Assembly: GCA_001414345.1 (NCBI GenBank) | Contig: LLCB01000211.1 | Span: 43,478 to 107,477 of the forward strand | DNA length: 64,000 nt | Direction of reading: 5' to 3' | Source of the DNA: Hymenoscyphus infarciens | Taxonomy: Eukaryota; Ascomycota; Leotiomycetes; Helotiales; Helotiaceae | Part shown: piece after piece, positions 36,265 through 48,522 of the stretch | Numbering within the stretch: the first letter of the stretch is position 1 | Layout: every line of letters begins with the position of its first letter | Notes under the pieces: model-generated | Told to the model about the DNA's origin: nothing | What the model saw: only the letters and a program-made list of their open reading frames with translations | Database searches by the model: none | Translations under genes and position numbers: made by a program

Positions 36265-37034
36265 TCAAGTAGCCTGAGAGTTTCTTTTGGGGGGGGGGGG
36301 GGTTTCTGTTATAATCAAAACTTCGCAAAAGGGAAAAAAACTATATTTACTCCGTACTAAGGACTTTTTGAATGCATGCATTGTCAAACCTAAGTATGCA
36401 GTTTGATTAGATCTTGCAACCTGAACATTGGTGGCTTAAGTCTCTAAATTGTAAATTACTTCAGCGCAGCTTTCCCCCACTCAACTCTTCAAGATTTCCA
36501 TCATCAAATTTATAAGTCTAGATTCTATTACTATGAGCTGTTCTTCATTTCTGGATACAACCCATGTGAAACGAAATAAGCACCGGTTTAGACGAGCAAA
36601 TGAGCCATCATTTCTTCTCCTCTCGTTGTAGCTTTCGCGCAACTGGCAAAGTGTGTTTTAATGAGGTCCATCTTTGGCCCCAGAGTGTGGGCTTGAAAGC
36701 TGAATGCGCGCCTCCACAACACTACTCAAAGTGTGATTAAACTTCGTGTTGTTGGGCAAATTTCAGGCGGCCTAGTAGCCAAACCCGCCGCGACCAGAAT
36801 ACAACAGGGCCAAAAATGAAACGAAAGATAAGACCAGACCAATGATCCTTTACATCGGCCGCCAGAAAATGCGGTAACTCGTGGCGGTCGCTGTACTACT
36901 GCAGTAGCATTACAGCATAACGCTAAAATCTCTCTGCTGGAATTTTGAGGAGCCGAGAGGAATAAGGGAGGAGAACTCAAGAAGGCCAGTGTTAATAGGA
37001 AATCGTGAAACGGACACCTCCGATTCCCCTCCTT
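36265..37034. other. Intergenic region with a possible FAD-binding relic
   Basis: Includes a run of about 14 G at 36287. Around 36845-36955 the plus strand reads NAVTRGGRCTTAVALQHNAK followed by ISLLE, resembling the Rossmann FAD loop of flavin monooxygenases, but it is short and flanked by stops. No intact gene was found. Confidence 0.3.
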
Positions 37035-37641
37035 CTATCTATACGCAGAAATAGACTCAACATTCATCTCGAATTCCCCCCCCTGTACCCCAAAATCGCT
37101 CCTCACCATAATACTTAACTGCAAAATCCTCCCCGCATCCAACAGCGTCCCATTCTGCACCCTCCCCCTCAAAGTCGGCACAAAATCCTCCCAGGAAAAC
37201 CTCTTCTCCCCCTTTCCAAAAAAGTCAGCTTCATACAACAGACTACTCTCACTCGAATTCGCCGGCAACGTATCCTTCAACGTCAAAGTGTAATTCTTAT
37301 CACCCGCCTCACCGATCGCGACGACGAGACCAGAATAAGAAGATAAATCCCAATCCAAAATACCAACAGTTCGTTGGGATGCAAAGCCTGCGCCGTTGAG
37401 GACTTGGGCATCGAGGTAGCCAGAGAATGTTGCTGATGTGAGGTCCGAGGAGAGAGTGAGGAAGGAACTGCTGTTACCGCCGCGGACGGTATCGTCGGAT
37501 GCTTCCCATGCTGAGAGGTTCCATGGTCTGTACTCAATTCAATTAGTTAAGATGAGTTGTAAAGAGGCGAGAGGGTGAGGGGTGAACATACATTGAACCT
37601 CCGATGAGGGGTAAAAGTTGGATAGCCTGAGGTATCCACAT
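37035..37641 (-). CDS. CIA30-family (NADH:ubiquinone oxidoreductase intermediate-associated protein 30) domain protein
   Basis: Exons 37641-37592 and 37527-37035 on the minus strand give 180 residues. The intron starts GTATGT, has a CTTAACTAA branch region and ends ACAG. After a short lead (MWIPQAIQLLPLIGG) the protein has the CIA30 beta-sandwich pattern: PWNLSAWEASDDTVRGGNSS, then FSGYLDAQVLNGAGFASQR, LDWDLSSYSGLVVAIG, and an end in RSDFGVQGGEFEMNVESISA. Typical fungal paralogues of this size are single-domain. The founding member assists complex I assembly in mitochondria; whether this short paralogue does so is not known, and no clear presequence is visible. Confidence 0.85.
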
Positions 37642-38356
37642 TTTGAGACTGTAATTTACCTAGGTATAGTGCTTCACAAGGTAACTTTGCGGTAGTTCTG
37701 ATGGGTTATATATCCCTAATTCCGGATCCATCGGACCTCAGCGCTGAACAAGAGCTTGGCAGAAACTCTACGAAATGAAGCAAGAAAGTTTAAAGAAATA
37801 TAGACGGCTTGGCGCACACAATCCAAGACGTACTTCTGTAACAAGCCAGGCTGCTTGCGAGTGTAATAAGGGTACTTGATATTCGTTATTGACTAACGGG
37901 CCACCGGGGGTTGTGCACATTCGTAAGATCGATTATAGTTACTACTAAGAAACACCAAACCACAACTCAGTAGTAAAATACCAAGGGAAATAGTATCTAG
38001 ATTACTCAAATATCCAGACAATTCGCACAAGCATAAATCATTCGTCAATAATAAACAATACGGCAAACCACAGACTCCCAAGCAACCGAATTAACAAGTA
38101 GGAAATAGTTAATAAGAAAGCGACCCTCGCAACTCACGTCCTTGCCCTTGATTTAGCTACCAGACATATCACTAGTTACACTAGCAAAACTCGGTATACA
38201 AACAAAAGAATTCCCTCTCCAAAAGAATAAAGAAGAAAACAAATCACCACCTCTTAGCTACAGCACCCTTGCAACTTACTCGACGATTATAGAGTGAGCC
38301 ACGAGTAAATCAAGCTTTGTATTTGATAGTCTAAAAATAGACATACGGGTAACCTA
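37642..38356. other. Intergenic region upstream of CIA30-like gene
   Basis: Presumed promoter of the CIA30-like gene followed by non-coding DNA. Near 38290 it has GAGTGAGCCACGAGTAAATC, which resembles the GAGTAAGCCAC motif of the repeat array at 51.9-52.4 kb. Confidence 0.45.
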
Positions 38357-38835
38357 CAGCACCCCCGCATAAGTTTCCGTACAGTGCACCTTTTTACACC
38401 AAAACACACTATATAAACCCCTCTATAGTACTATATAATTATACTAGGAGAATGTCTTTCTAACTAGAATCCTACTAAACCGAACATTTCTATTTTAGTC
38501 TTCTATATAATAATTACTAATACTTAACTAGTTCTTATTTTAAGTAAGCTTAAAGTTAACCGAGCGTTAATTTTAGAAATTTTGTATATAAAATCAGCTA
38601 AAATGCCCGATATTTACCCGCGACTATCTTTAACCCTATATAAAGTAAGAATATAGACTTTAAAATTTAAACCTAAGAATACAAAATATAGATATCTTAA
38701 TTCTAAGTTTATTTCATATATATTATATATCTCTTAAATTATAGTAGCCTATACAGTGCTATATGCCGCGTAGTCAGTTTAGGCCCTTTTTAGTGTAAAA
38801 AGCTGCACTGTACGGAAACTTATGCGGTAGTACTG
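38357..38835. mobile_element. 479-bp MITE with TA target duplication
   Basis: Inverted ends of about 45 bp share CCGCATAAGTTTCCGTACAG and then TTTTTACAC; the outermost bases are CAGCAC and CAGTAC. TA flanks both sides (38355-38356 and 38836-38837). The interior is AT-rich and RIP-like with no open frame. The terminal sequence differs from the MITEs at 12897 and 25140, so this is a separate family. Confidence 0.85.
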
Positions 38836-39373
38836 TATCAATCATCAAGCAAGCCATAGAATCTTTGTAGCTTACCCGATAGTTAACTAGTAAGCCTCAG
38901 AAAACTCGGAGAACTAGCGAGTAAAGCATTAAACGTCGAGTGAGCAAAACCCATCATGTGAAGGAACAAAATTTCCCCAAGCGTAGAAAATTGAAAAGGA
39001 GATCCAAAAAAGGTGAAAAAGAAGATTGTTGAAACTTCAACAAATCACATGCGAATCGACTCTATTTTTTTCCAAGTTCAACACCTTCTATCTACTTTTC
39101 CCAACTACTATACGCCTCAACTCCCGCTGTCTTCTTCGCATCCCTCAGATGAAAATCCGGGCATATAAAAACCCCCTCCAAAACTCTATGAATAACGCCC
39201 AAAAACCCAGCTAAGTCTACGCAAGCAAAGCAACAATCCAATCTAGCCTGCCAGCTTGGCACCCGATGTACGTTCCATCTATGCAATAAGAATCCCCTTT
39301 TTCTTTATGGCCTAATGCCAAGTATATACATATGTTTTAATAGATGTTAGTAAGTTGATGATTACCACATGCA
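38836..39373. other. Non-coding region downstream of the ornithine carrier
   Basis: Contains more GAGTAAGC/AGTAAGCC-type motifs (for example CTAGTAAGCCTC and GCGAGTAAAGC near 38890-38930), then the presumed carrier 3' untranslated region. No gene was recognised. Confidence 0.45.
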
Positions 39374-40426
39374 TCAACTCAGATGGAACCTCTCCTTCAG
39401 CGCATCGAAAATCATGAATATAAAAGCCGAGCTAGGCGCACTCCTAGCAACGGTAATTCCACATCCTCTGTATAGACCCTTCAGACCGTACTGTTTCCAG
39501 AGGACCACGCCCTCATTCCAAAATCTGAGGGGTGGAGCATCTGGAGCTATGGAACTGGTCTGCATGCGCGATTTAATAGTATCAGCCGGGAAAAAGAGGA
39601 AATTGTAGGACATTCCAGCCGAAGCACCCGCCACGGCTTGTTGCCATAATGGCAATGGCTGAAGGTCCAAGGAGCCGGATTCTGGCGCGCCAGCATTTCG
39701 GTTGTTGAGGCGGTGAAAAAGAAGAGTGGCGGTTTCCTTGCTACCGAACCAGGCTGCGCAACCCCCAGTTTCACGAATCAACGTCCCCAGCTGGCCATTC
39801 CAGAATCCTTTGATTCCTTGGTGACGAAATACCTCTCGGATGACGGTCATCGGCGTAGGCGCTTTATGGATCATTCCATCTGAACTTGAGGTAGTAGGGA
39901 CTTGGATTTTGCACTTCACCAATTCCACGGGTGTCAGGACGAGGGATGTGAATGCGCCAGAAATAGCACCCGTGAGCCATAATGCCGATAATGGAAGGGT
40001 CTTTTCGCGATTGTATAATCCAGCGGAGAAGAGGGCTTCTCTCCCTACTCGTTCCCAGAAGAAGAGACTGCTTGTTTCTAAAGCTGCGCCGACTAATGGG
40101 GCACTTATTCCTCGGTATAATCCGATGAGGCCGTCATTTCGTAGGGATTGTTTGAAGCAGTCGACGGGACCGGTGTAACGGAGGGGGAGGTGGTCGGGTT
40201 GGGATTGCAGACGGACTTTGACTGTGTCGAAGGGATACTCGATGTATTTGCCTGCTACACCGGCAATCTGAAGTTTGTTAGTTTGAGTCGAGTCATAACC
40301 CAGTGGAGGAAAACTCACCGAGCCAAAAGCAATGTCCTCCAGAGCGTCCATGAGTGCTTCCCTCCCCTTGACTTTGATTGCTGGAGGGGAAGGAGGAGCC
40401 AAATCTGCGGTTGCAGCAATCGACAT
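39374..40426 (-). CDS. Mitochondrial ornithine carrier (ARG13/ORT1 type)
   Basis: Exons 40426-40319 and 40267-39374 give 333 residues. The 51-bp intron (GTGAGT..CTTCAG, CTAAC branch) contains no in-frame stop. Three mitochondrial-carrier repeats are present, each with a signature: [10 protein letters not shown] at residue 48, [10 protein letters not shown] and [10 protein letters not shown]. The first repeat with [20 protein letters not shown] and [14 protein letters not shown] matches the fungal ARG-13/Ort1 ornithine transporters. It exchanges mitochondrial ornithine for cytosolic arginine precursors or protons at the inner membrane, linking mitochondrial ornithine synthesis to the cytosolic arginine pathway. 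Substrate assignment rests on these conserved segments. It diverges from CGR1. Confidence 0.9.
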   Translation of the reverse strand: MSIAATADLAPPSPPAIKVKGREALMDALEDIAFGSVSFPPLGYDSTQTNKLQIAGVAGKYIEYPFDTVKVRLQSQPDHLPLRYTGPVDCFKQSLRNDGLIGLYRGISAPLVGAALETSSLFFWERVGREALFSAGLYNREKTLPLSALWLTGAISGAFTSLVLTPVELVKCKIQVPTTSSSDGMIHKAPTPMTVIREVFRHQGIKGFWNGQLGTLIRETGGCAAWFGSKETATLLFHRLNNRNAGAPESGSLDLQPLPLWQQAVAGASAGMSYNFLFFPADTIKSRMQTSSIAPDAPPLRFWNEGVVLWKQYGLKGLYRGCGITVARSAPSSAFIFMIFDALKERFHLS

Positions 40427-41344
40427 CTTATACGACGGGATCCGTCCTTAGAAGGAGGTGGTTAGTCCTGGAATGATGTATTTTTATGCCGGTGCCTTTG
40501 ACTCAATGCTTGTAAATGCACAAGAAGATGACTTCTCTGCGACTTGTTTGAGTGATGAACGTGGTATCTGTCGAAGGATAATGTTGTGATTCGCAGGTAC
40601 GGAATCGGTGTAACAGGAGAAATCGTTGTGTGAGGGGATATTCGAATGTCGGGTGGGCAGGTGGGTAGGGTTCTAGGCGGTGGGCAGAAGCTGAAGCTGG
40701 CAAGAAGGGGAGAATCTCTTCTTGCTTTATTCAGAATGCCATCCGGTCAAGACAATATAGTATAGTATAGTATAGTATAGTATAGCATGCGGAGGAGAAG
40801 AGGAAAGGATGGATCGCGGGGCTCAGGTTATCGAGGAAGCATGTCGATTGCGAAGAAAGCGGTCAGCAGGAACGGGAACGGGGGCATGGCATGGGGATTT
40901 CCGAAGGTCGCGTCGCATGGAGAGGAAGAGGCCAACACCTCCTCCTTATATCGTCGTCGGAGCGGTGTCGGGATGCACGCAAATCTGAATAATGAGGGAC
41001 ATTCCCTCTCCTGCACCTGCACCTGCCTCGCCTCTCGCCACGGAGTTTTTGTTTTTGTGGAGGGGGATCCAAAAATATCCCCTTTCCGTCTTTCTATTCG
41101 TGGAAGAGAGACCGGGGGGACGTAGATGGCGCTAGTGGGTAATCTTGTAATCTTATCAGATCGTGCGGGCGGGCGAAGATCAAGGTTTTCATTTTTCTTA
41201 CTTACGGTCGGGTAGTCGGGGGAAATCGATAAGCCAATCTGAGCGGCGCGACGGAGCACCACCCCACCTGCCAGAGCACTTTTCTCCATTTTATTTTTGT
41301 AAAGCTTTCATCAACACCATACACCTCAACCTCAGCTTGGAATC
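40427..41344. promoter_or_regulatory. Divergent intergenic region ornithine carrier/CGR1
   Basis: About 0.9 kb between two start codons. It includes a pentanucleotide microsatellite at 40756-40785. Open frames on both strands at about 40790-41290 overlap each other and show no family features, so they are taken as chance. Confidence 0.5.
40756..40785 (+). repeat. Microsatellite (TATAG)6
   Basis: Six exact TATAG units followed by CATGC, in the shared promoter region. Confidence 0.9.
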
Positions 41345-41833
41345 ATGTCTACAGAGGTCGCTACGACGGCGGTGCCCGCACCCAAACCTGTTGCTTCCGC
41401 GCCACAGGGTATGCGCGAAAATGGTATGTTTGTAAAATGAGAATTTATTTTCTTCACCGAATTCTTTTCTAACGATCGGCAGGAAAGCAATGGCATGAAC
41501 CCAAAACCGCATTCCGACCGAAGGCTGGAAACGGCACATACGAGAAGCGCCAGGCTGAGAGAGTAGCCATGTCAGCTGTGAAGGCCAAGGAGAAGGAGAT
41601 GAAGGAGGAGAAGGAGGCTGAGAGACAGGTACGTTTTGATATCGAAATGAATATGGGCTCAGACGGTATTTGAGCTGACTCTTCCTCTGCAGAGACGGAC
41701 GGCAGCCTTGAAGGAGAAGCGACTTGCGAAGGAGGAAAAGGCACGATATGAGAAGTTGGCCGAGACGATGCACAAGAAGCGAGTTGAGAGACTGAAGAGA
41801 AAGGAGAAGCGGAACAAGATGTTGAAATCATGA
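41345..41833 (+). CDS. CGR1: rRNA-processing protein Cgr1
   Basis: Exons 41345-41423, 41483-41628 and 41693-41833 encode 121 residues, the usual size for fungal Cgr1. The protein is lysine- and glutamate-rich and predicted to be one long helix. The diagnostic core is visible: [38 protein letters not shown], then [15 protein letters not shown] at the end. Cgr1 is a nucleolar protein needed for pre-rRNA processing and 60S subunit assembly in yeast. Introns are 59 and 64 bp with GTATGT and GTACGT donors. It shares a divergent promoter with the ornithine carrier. Confidence 0.93.
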
Positions 41834-42248
41834 TGCGGGCTTTGCGTACTTGCCTTGCTGGCGTTTGGAATGGGAAATCGGCGTTGATGGAGTCGGAGTC
41901 GAGTCCTTGGGTTCATTCGTCTGGCATGATATTTTGTGGTGGCTGGCTAGCCAACACAAAATCTCAATCGATTCTACACAATCGGCCCTACCCGAAGGGC
42001 GAAGGAGGCTTCTTGATTCCACCTGCCTGCAGTACTAGTTACGAAAGCTTTTACTCGAGGCTAGTACTAGAGTGGGACAAAGCATTGTTGGAGTCTTGCT
42101 TGCAGCAAGTGTGATGAAATAAAGGCGGTCTGGTCTGAAAGAGGACTTGGAACCCCAATTGGTGATGGACTAGACAATTCACAAAAATTGATTTCTCTTT
42201 TGGCGTCTATTACTCTACAAAATCCTGCACCGACACACAATAGACAAC
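41834..42248. other. Intergenic region CGR1 to coiled-coil gene
   Basis: Presumed CGR1 3' untranslated region and the promoter of the next gene on the same strand. Nothing further was recognised. Confidence 0.5.
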
Positions 42249-43499
42249 ATGGAGAAATTTATCCCTCCCCCCCGTCACATGCGAATTAAGCAACTTGCAC
42301 AACGTGAGCCAACCCTCCTCCGTACTCGATCCGCTCCACCAGAAACACCTCACCAACAATGTCCAAACAAAATAACAACAATGTCGACGAATCTCCCTCT
42401 GCCACCTCCTCCTCTGGATACACCCAATAAGCATCCCCAAGCTACAACATCCCCAACCCGTCCTCGTCACCAAGTTACCCGATCCCTTTCCGAGTTCTCA
42501 GCCTTCCCTAAGCTGCATCGCCCACACAACCACCACCACCACCCCCATGCCGCGCGTCATCACAAGGATCGAGAGAATATCCCTCAGAGCGCAGGACCGA
42601 ATTTGCAGCCCACCACGAGCGCGACGACGGGGACGATGAGTGAAGCTGTGACGCCGAATGATAGTCAGGATGCGAGTCGTAGAACCAGTGTTTTGGGATT
42701 GGGATGGGAAGATGGCGAGAGTAATAGGGAGAGAGTTGTGAGGGAGGGGCAGCTGAACGAGGAGAGAGAGAAAGGGGAGCAGAGGGCCATGTGAGTTTTG
42801 GTCGCACTGCACGCTTGTGATCGAATTACTGACTTATTTTGATGCAGAGAATTGCGAAATGCGATATTAAATTTAAATACCATATCCAACAGCACCACGA
42901 TGCGGCTGGACAACACATATTATGCCGTTCTTGAGAAGCTCAGTGTACTACAAAATACCATCACATCAATGAAGGAGTTAGCCACCATGACGAAGAATAT
43001 CAATGAAGAATTCAAGACCGAAAGCGAAGAGGTCGTGACCGAAGTCCGGGGACAACTGGAAGCTTTCGAGGCGTTTGAGGGCCAGGAGAAGAGGATCTCC
43101 GGATTACAAGAAAGAGTGAGGGAGGGAAGAGACAAAATTGGGATTCTAGGAGCAAGAGTGGAAATCATCCGCGACCGTGTAGAAGGATGGGAAAAGGCCG
43201 AATTTGAATGGCAAGAAAGGACAAGGAAACGATTGCGACTTTTATGGGTAGTCATCACGATTGCAGCTGTCATTTTCCTGCTGCGCTTCCTCTTTCAATG
43301 CTCGCCCGCCAGATCACGGGTCAAAGATTTAGCCCGAGGAGTGAACAAGTCAAATATACCGCATCTGGACGAGCTGGGGAACGAGACGATGGAGCTGAAG
43401 AACAAGACAATCAATTTACTGGAAGACCTGCGGAATAAGGATAAGGATGAGGGGAAACCGGAAGGTGATCCACGACTCCGGATTTTCGATGAGCTTTGA
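42249..43499 (+). CDS. Coiled-coil, tail-region transmembrane protein of unknown function
   Basis: Exons 42249-42790 and 42848-43499 give 397 residues; an internal Met at 42381 (MSTNLPLPPPPL) would give 353 and is a plausible alternative start because conservation is expected to begin there. The N-terminal half is disordered and Pro/His/Ser-rich. From about residue 183 a long coiled coil begins (ELRNAILNLNTISN, TYYAVLEKLSVLQNTI). A single membrane helix lies at about 313-331 (WVVITIAAVIFLLRFLF), followed by a polar tail. This architecture is common in uncharacterised Pezizomycotina proteins. Function unknown. It converges with the PP2C relic, the two ends being only 36 bp apart. Confidence 0.8.
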
Positions 43500-43535
43500 T
43501 GGGTATCACGGCTTCTCGATCAAGCTCCAGATATA

Positions 43536-44156
43536 TTAACATTCCTTGCTTCTTGTCTTAGGATTGGACAGTATCAGCAGAGCGCATGACGCAGACATAG
43601 CGATCTGCATATATCGTATCTTCTCCTCAAGAGCCATGTTCTTGTTGTGTGCGCTGTTGACATAGTTATTGATGATAGAGTCGTCAAGGTCTATGAAAGT
43701 CTTTTCAATAGCAAGCTGAATCGTATCCTCATTTCGCGACTGTGGCTGGAGTTCTCTCAGCCTACTTTGTACCAAAGTCAAGAGCTCCTTCTCAAGGAAA
43801 TCCGCTGTCTGCCATCCGTTGTGGCCATTAAAGACCGTGGCCGCAATCCAATTCTCATCGTTCCATGGGGAGAATAGCTGAACACGATTGAAGCGGTCTT
43901 CGCATGGACTGTTAGAGGGCAATCGTGCACCATCAACTCTTTTGACGCCAGCTATATTCATGCAGACTGAGTATGCATCCTGTGAGAGTATTTCTGTCAC
44001 GTCGTCTTTGGTGTCTGAACTCGGTTCCATACGGTTTGAAAGCCTCTCTTCGAGATATTGCGACTCGGAGCTCATTGTAACAGTTTCTAGTCGATGGTCC
44101 TTTTGGAGAAATATCGTTGTCAATTTGATGGTCAGGTTGAGGATAGTGAGCCACAA
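43536..44156 (-). pseudogene. Truncated PP2C-type phosphatase (pyruvate dehydrogenase phosphatase/PTC5-like), probably inactive
   Basis: The minus-strand frame gives 206 residues (or 179 from an internal Met), against about 400-600 for the family. It holds the start of a PP2C domain: LPSNSPCEDRF (first metal-binding Asp present), then AATVFNGHNGWQTADFLEKE, then IEKTFIDLDDSIINNYV and MSASCALLILSNPKTR, and stops there, before the second half of the fold. The metal-binding motif normally read as DGH is NGH, a change expected from a G-to-A transition. It sits at the edge of the 44.3-48.2 kb RIP block. The whole PP2C C-terminal part is absent. Most likely a decayed paralogue of a mitochondrial PP2C; a regulatory role cannot be excluded. 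Confidence 0.65.
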
Positions 44157-44338
44157 AAGAATTAGGGCCTGTGTGACGATTACAGGAGCAGTATTCAGCG
44201 CATAGAATGCGGAAAGTAAAGTTAAAATAGATGCTTGAATTCCTCTAGAATGATAGAAGGGAGCGTAGGACTTTATACTCTACGCTCCTCGCTTAGTAGG
44301 TGAAGCGATCATGTGATAATGCCCACTTATCCCGTGAC

Positions 44339-47300
44339 AGCCTATTTAGCTCGCTCTCTATTAGAAGTGGTTTTAAGAGCATCGTTATATACTTGAATAT
44401 ATAATCACTTCTTTAATTAATTATACTATAACTATTTAGCTTATATTATATATATTTAAATATTAGTAATAATATATTTTAGTTATTTTACTAGTTACTA
44501 TTATCTCTACTACTATTACTACTAGGCGTAGTATTTTCTAAACGTCTCTTAGCTCGTTACAACTTTTTAGTACGCTTTTAGTACTAAAACTAAGCAAAAA
44601 CCACTTATATATCTACTTTTATTCTTATAATTAATTAATAATTATAATATAAAATAGTAAAGAAACACCGGAGATCTAAAAGTCGCTAGGCTCTTAAACG
44701 AAAGACTTCTCGACGTAAGGTCCTAGTTTAGTAGCGTACTGTTATTATTAGTAGAAGTAGATAGAATACTAATAAGTAAGAGTTACTTCTTTAGATATAA
44801 GATAACCTAGATTACGTATCTATTTTAGAGAGTAGTGTTAGAGATATTAGTTTCTATTACTTTTTATATAATAACACTTAATTTTATATAATATATATAT
44901 AGTAGAGGTGAAAAAAGAGAGTTATATTTAAGCGAGAAACTAAGCTGAAAATTAGCTAAGAACGCTTAGAAAATACTAAACCGAGTATATTTAAATTAAA
45001 TTAATTATTCTACTTTTTCTCTATTACTTCTACTACTTATATCTATTACTTTTTTATTACTTTAAGCTTAATATAATAAGAGATACTTAAAAGAAAATTA
45101 AAAAGCGTTTAATTATAGCTATTATATAACTAATTTTAAGATTATAAGTTTATATTCAACGTCTTACTAGTAGAGACTTTATATTAATAGTAGAGCTACT
45201 AGTATAAGAGAAAATATATATATATATATAGAAAATACTTAGAATTATAGTTTTTATATTATTTTATTCTTAGTTATTTATATTATAAAAAGCTTTTAAA
45301 TACTAAATATACTTTCTTATATATCTATTATTCTTAACTCTTAAGTATACTATTATAATACTGTTTATAATAGTGCTACTAGCTAAAAATACTTAGTACT
45401 AGATATATTAAATATACTTAAAATTTAATAAGTAAATATATATATATTATTATATAACTTTATAAGATCTAAGAGAATAAGAGAGTAGTTATAAATATAA
45501 AGTTTATTTAGATTTAAACATAGTTATATAAACTATCTTATCTTACTCTTAATACTACTATTATAAATATAAAAAAGTACTAAATAAAGTAATTTTAAAT
45601 CTATATACTTCTATATCTTTTAAAGTTTATAACTTACTACTATCTCTATATATACTTATAGTAGTATTTATAAGAAAAGGAGTTTTTTTAAAATAAGTCT
45701 AGAACGACTAAGATTTAATAGCTTAAATTTATATAAGCTTAGAAAGAAGTTTTTACTTAAGCTACTTTATTTTCTCTTTAATTTAGTTTAGAATTAAAGT
45801 ACTTTTTAGAGACTTATAAGTCTTTATATTAGTCTACTTCTTTTATAATCTCTTTAATACTAAGTAGTTAAAAGTAATTAGTCTTATAATATCTAAGCTT
45901 ATTATAATAGTAATATATTATATTAGTAAAGACTTAATTTATAGTTATAGTCTTTATATATTTAGTAGTTAAGCTTAAAAGTATAAGAAGTCTTCTAAAT
46001 AGTAGAGAAAAGTCTATATATAAGTAAAGTAGATTTTAATATTAAACTAGATAAAGATTAAAAAGTAGTTATATTAGCTATATATAACTTAGTATTTTAA
46101 TATCTCTCTTTATCTAGAGCTAGAAGATCTACTACTTTTTTAAAAAAATTATAGTTCTAATATCTTTTAAGTATAGTAGCTAAGTTTTAGAGCTAAGATA
46201 TAATCTTCTTTTATATATAAAAGAAGAATTCTAACTCTAGTATTCTTCTAAGTATAGCTATATTTAATAAGTAATCTCTAAAGCTAATAAACGTTTCTTT
46301 AATATAATTCTTTCTATTTACTTATAAAGCTTAAAAGACGTTCTAAGTATTCTCTATCTTATATTTTATTAAGAAATATAAATCTAAAAAGTTTATTATT
46401 TTTTAATAATTATAGAAAGTATTATAAACTAACCTAGACTTATATTTGAACTTAAGATAGTTTCTAGTAAGTCTAGTTATTATCTCTTAAATAAATACTT
46501 TTTAAATTAGAGATATATTATAATAATTAATATTTACTAAAAGTCTATTATATACTAATATCTTTTATTACTTATATATAAGTAAGATACTATTATGAAA
46601 AAGATTTGATCTTTTCTATGATCTTACTTTTTACTAGTTAAAGAATATTTAAAGTAATTTTAATCGTAAGTAAAATAGTTAACTATTTTATGAAGATATT
46701 AAAAATAGTAGTATTTCTTAAGTAAAAGAAGGTTATTTCTTAATTAAAAAGAGTTTAAAATCTATATATGTCTAAGTTACTAGCTATAAAGTTCTATTAT
46801 TATAGTTTCTATTTATATAATTTAATTATTCTTTCTTTACTTATTATTCTCTAAAGCTTATATTATATTTTATATTTTATCTATATTAGTTTCTACTTTT
46901 ATTATTTTAAGACTTTTTATTCTTAAATATTTAATTATAAGTTATAGATCTTTTAGAAAAGAGTCTACTAGTTTCTCTAGTAGATTATTTAATACTTAGA
47001 AATAGAGTATTAGAAAGATATAGAGTTACTTATATTTCTAATATATCTTATATTATTTTATAAAAAATAGAATTAAGAATTCTTTAAATAGCTATATATT
47101 ACTTACTTTCTAAATCTTATATAAAGTAATTCTTATATAGAGAAAGTTAGTAAAAGTCTTAGAAATACTAAGTATATTATACTTTTATTAATATATAGCT
47201 ATATACGCTTTTACTAGCGAACTAATAAATACTAAACTCTAATATTACTAGCTATTTATAAGATTTTTAGAATCGTAGCTATTTAAGATTATTATTATAC

Positions 47301-48210
47301 TAATCTAAATCTAAGTTATATTAAGTCTAAATAAATATATTAATACTTTTAAAAGAGATATTATAATAGACTATCTCTAGTTAAAGTAAATCTATTTAAG
47401 AAAAATATAAGAGTACGTAGAATTAGAATACTATAATTACTAGACTTAAATACTAAGAAAAAGAATAAATTAGTCTATTCTAAAGAAGAGATAGAGTATA
47501 TATATATATAAGAGTTTAAATAATATAAATAGTAGTTTAGATAATAATATAAGGTCTTAAAACTAGATCTATTTTAATATAAATAATAATACTATTCTAA
47601 AGCTTAATTATTACTAATCTTAGTAATTATAAATAACTAGCTATTATAGTTATTATCTACGCTTTTACTCTTTTATCTTTTATAAGCTTCTTTTATAAAG
47701 ATATTAGATATTTTTTTTCTTTTCAAAAACTTACTATATATAGATAAGCTAAGTTCTAAGAGTTAAAAGTTATAATATAATAACTTATTAAATAAATAGA
47801 AAAGACTTATTCTTAGCTATTAATAACTAAATAGAATAAAATGTTCTTAGACTCTTATAAAAATATAATCTTCTTCTCTTATATAATATAATATTAATTA
47901 TACTTAGATCTATAACACCTCGCTTATATAAACAAAGAAAAGCGTAATATATATATAACTAAGAAAGTATTTTTCTAAAAGTCGAGAATAAAATAACTTT
48001 TATAGAAAAGAGAATATATAGTAGTATATATTCTTTTTAAATATATAACTATATATAATTAAGAGTACTCTAGAATATAATATTATATTAAGTTAATAAT
48101 TTAGTTTATCTAAAGATATAGTATATTTAAATATAATACTATATATTTAAGCTCTTTTTTAGTAGTGTAATTCTAAATATTCTATGAAAAAGTACGAGCT
48201 AAACAGGCTC
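44339..48210. mobile_element. RIP-degraded transposon relic block 3
   Basis: About 3.9 kb of AT-rich, CA/TG-poor DNA between two normal-composition regions. Its ends carry a 15-bp inverted similarity: AGCCTATTTAGCTCG at 44339-44353 and the reverse complement of AGCCTGTTTAGCTCG at 48195-48209. A related AGAGCCTATTTAGCTT occurs at about 63627. No target duplication was identified, so the boundaries are approximate. Plus-strand coding remnants near 47.4 kb persist only if TAA/TAG are read as glutamine. Confidence 0.6.
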
Positions 48211-48522
48211 TTAGCAACTCGCTGGTTTATATATATAATAATTTAAAAGAGACTTAAAAAGCGGGTCTGTCCTATAGCGGAGTACCCCTCAGTGGGAGAC
48301 CCGACACCCGATTTCTGCAATAAGTATTCCCCCCACCTCCTCCGCCCAAACCCACCTCTTCCCCCCCCCCGCTCCATCGAAGCCCCCCGAGACGACCTAC
48401 TTGGATTTACTGCTTATTTCAGCTCCACCCACGCTCGCATCCAAAGCTTGTGTGCGAATCCCTCAAATACCTCTCCATCTCAGTTGTCGCCAGCTGATGG
48501 AGTAGACAACATTTTCGCAACT

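Noticed and set aside
40787..41289. Overlapping ORFs on both strands between the carrier and CGR1
   Set aside because: No family features, low complexity, and located in a divergent promoter.
44330..48218. hAT target duplication for the third RIP block
   Set aside because: The 8 bases flanking the two inverted ends do not match, so the superfamily cannot be assigned.
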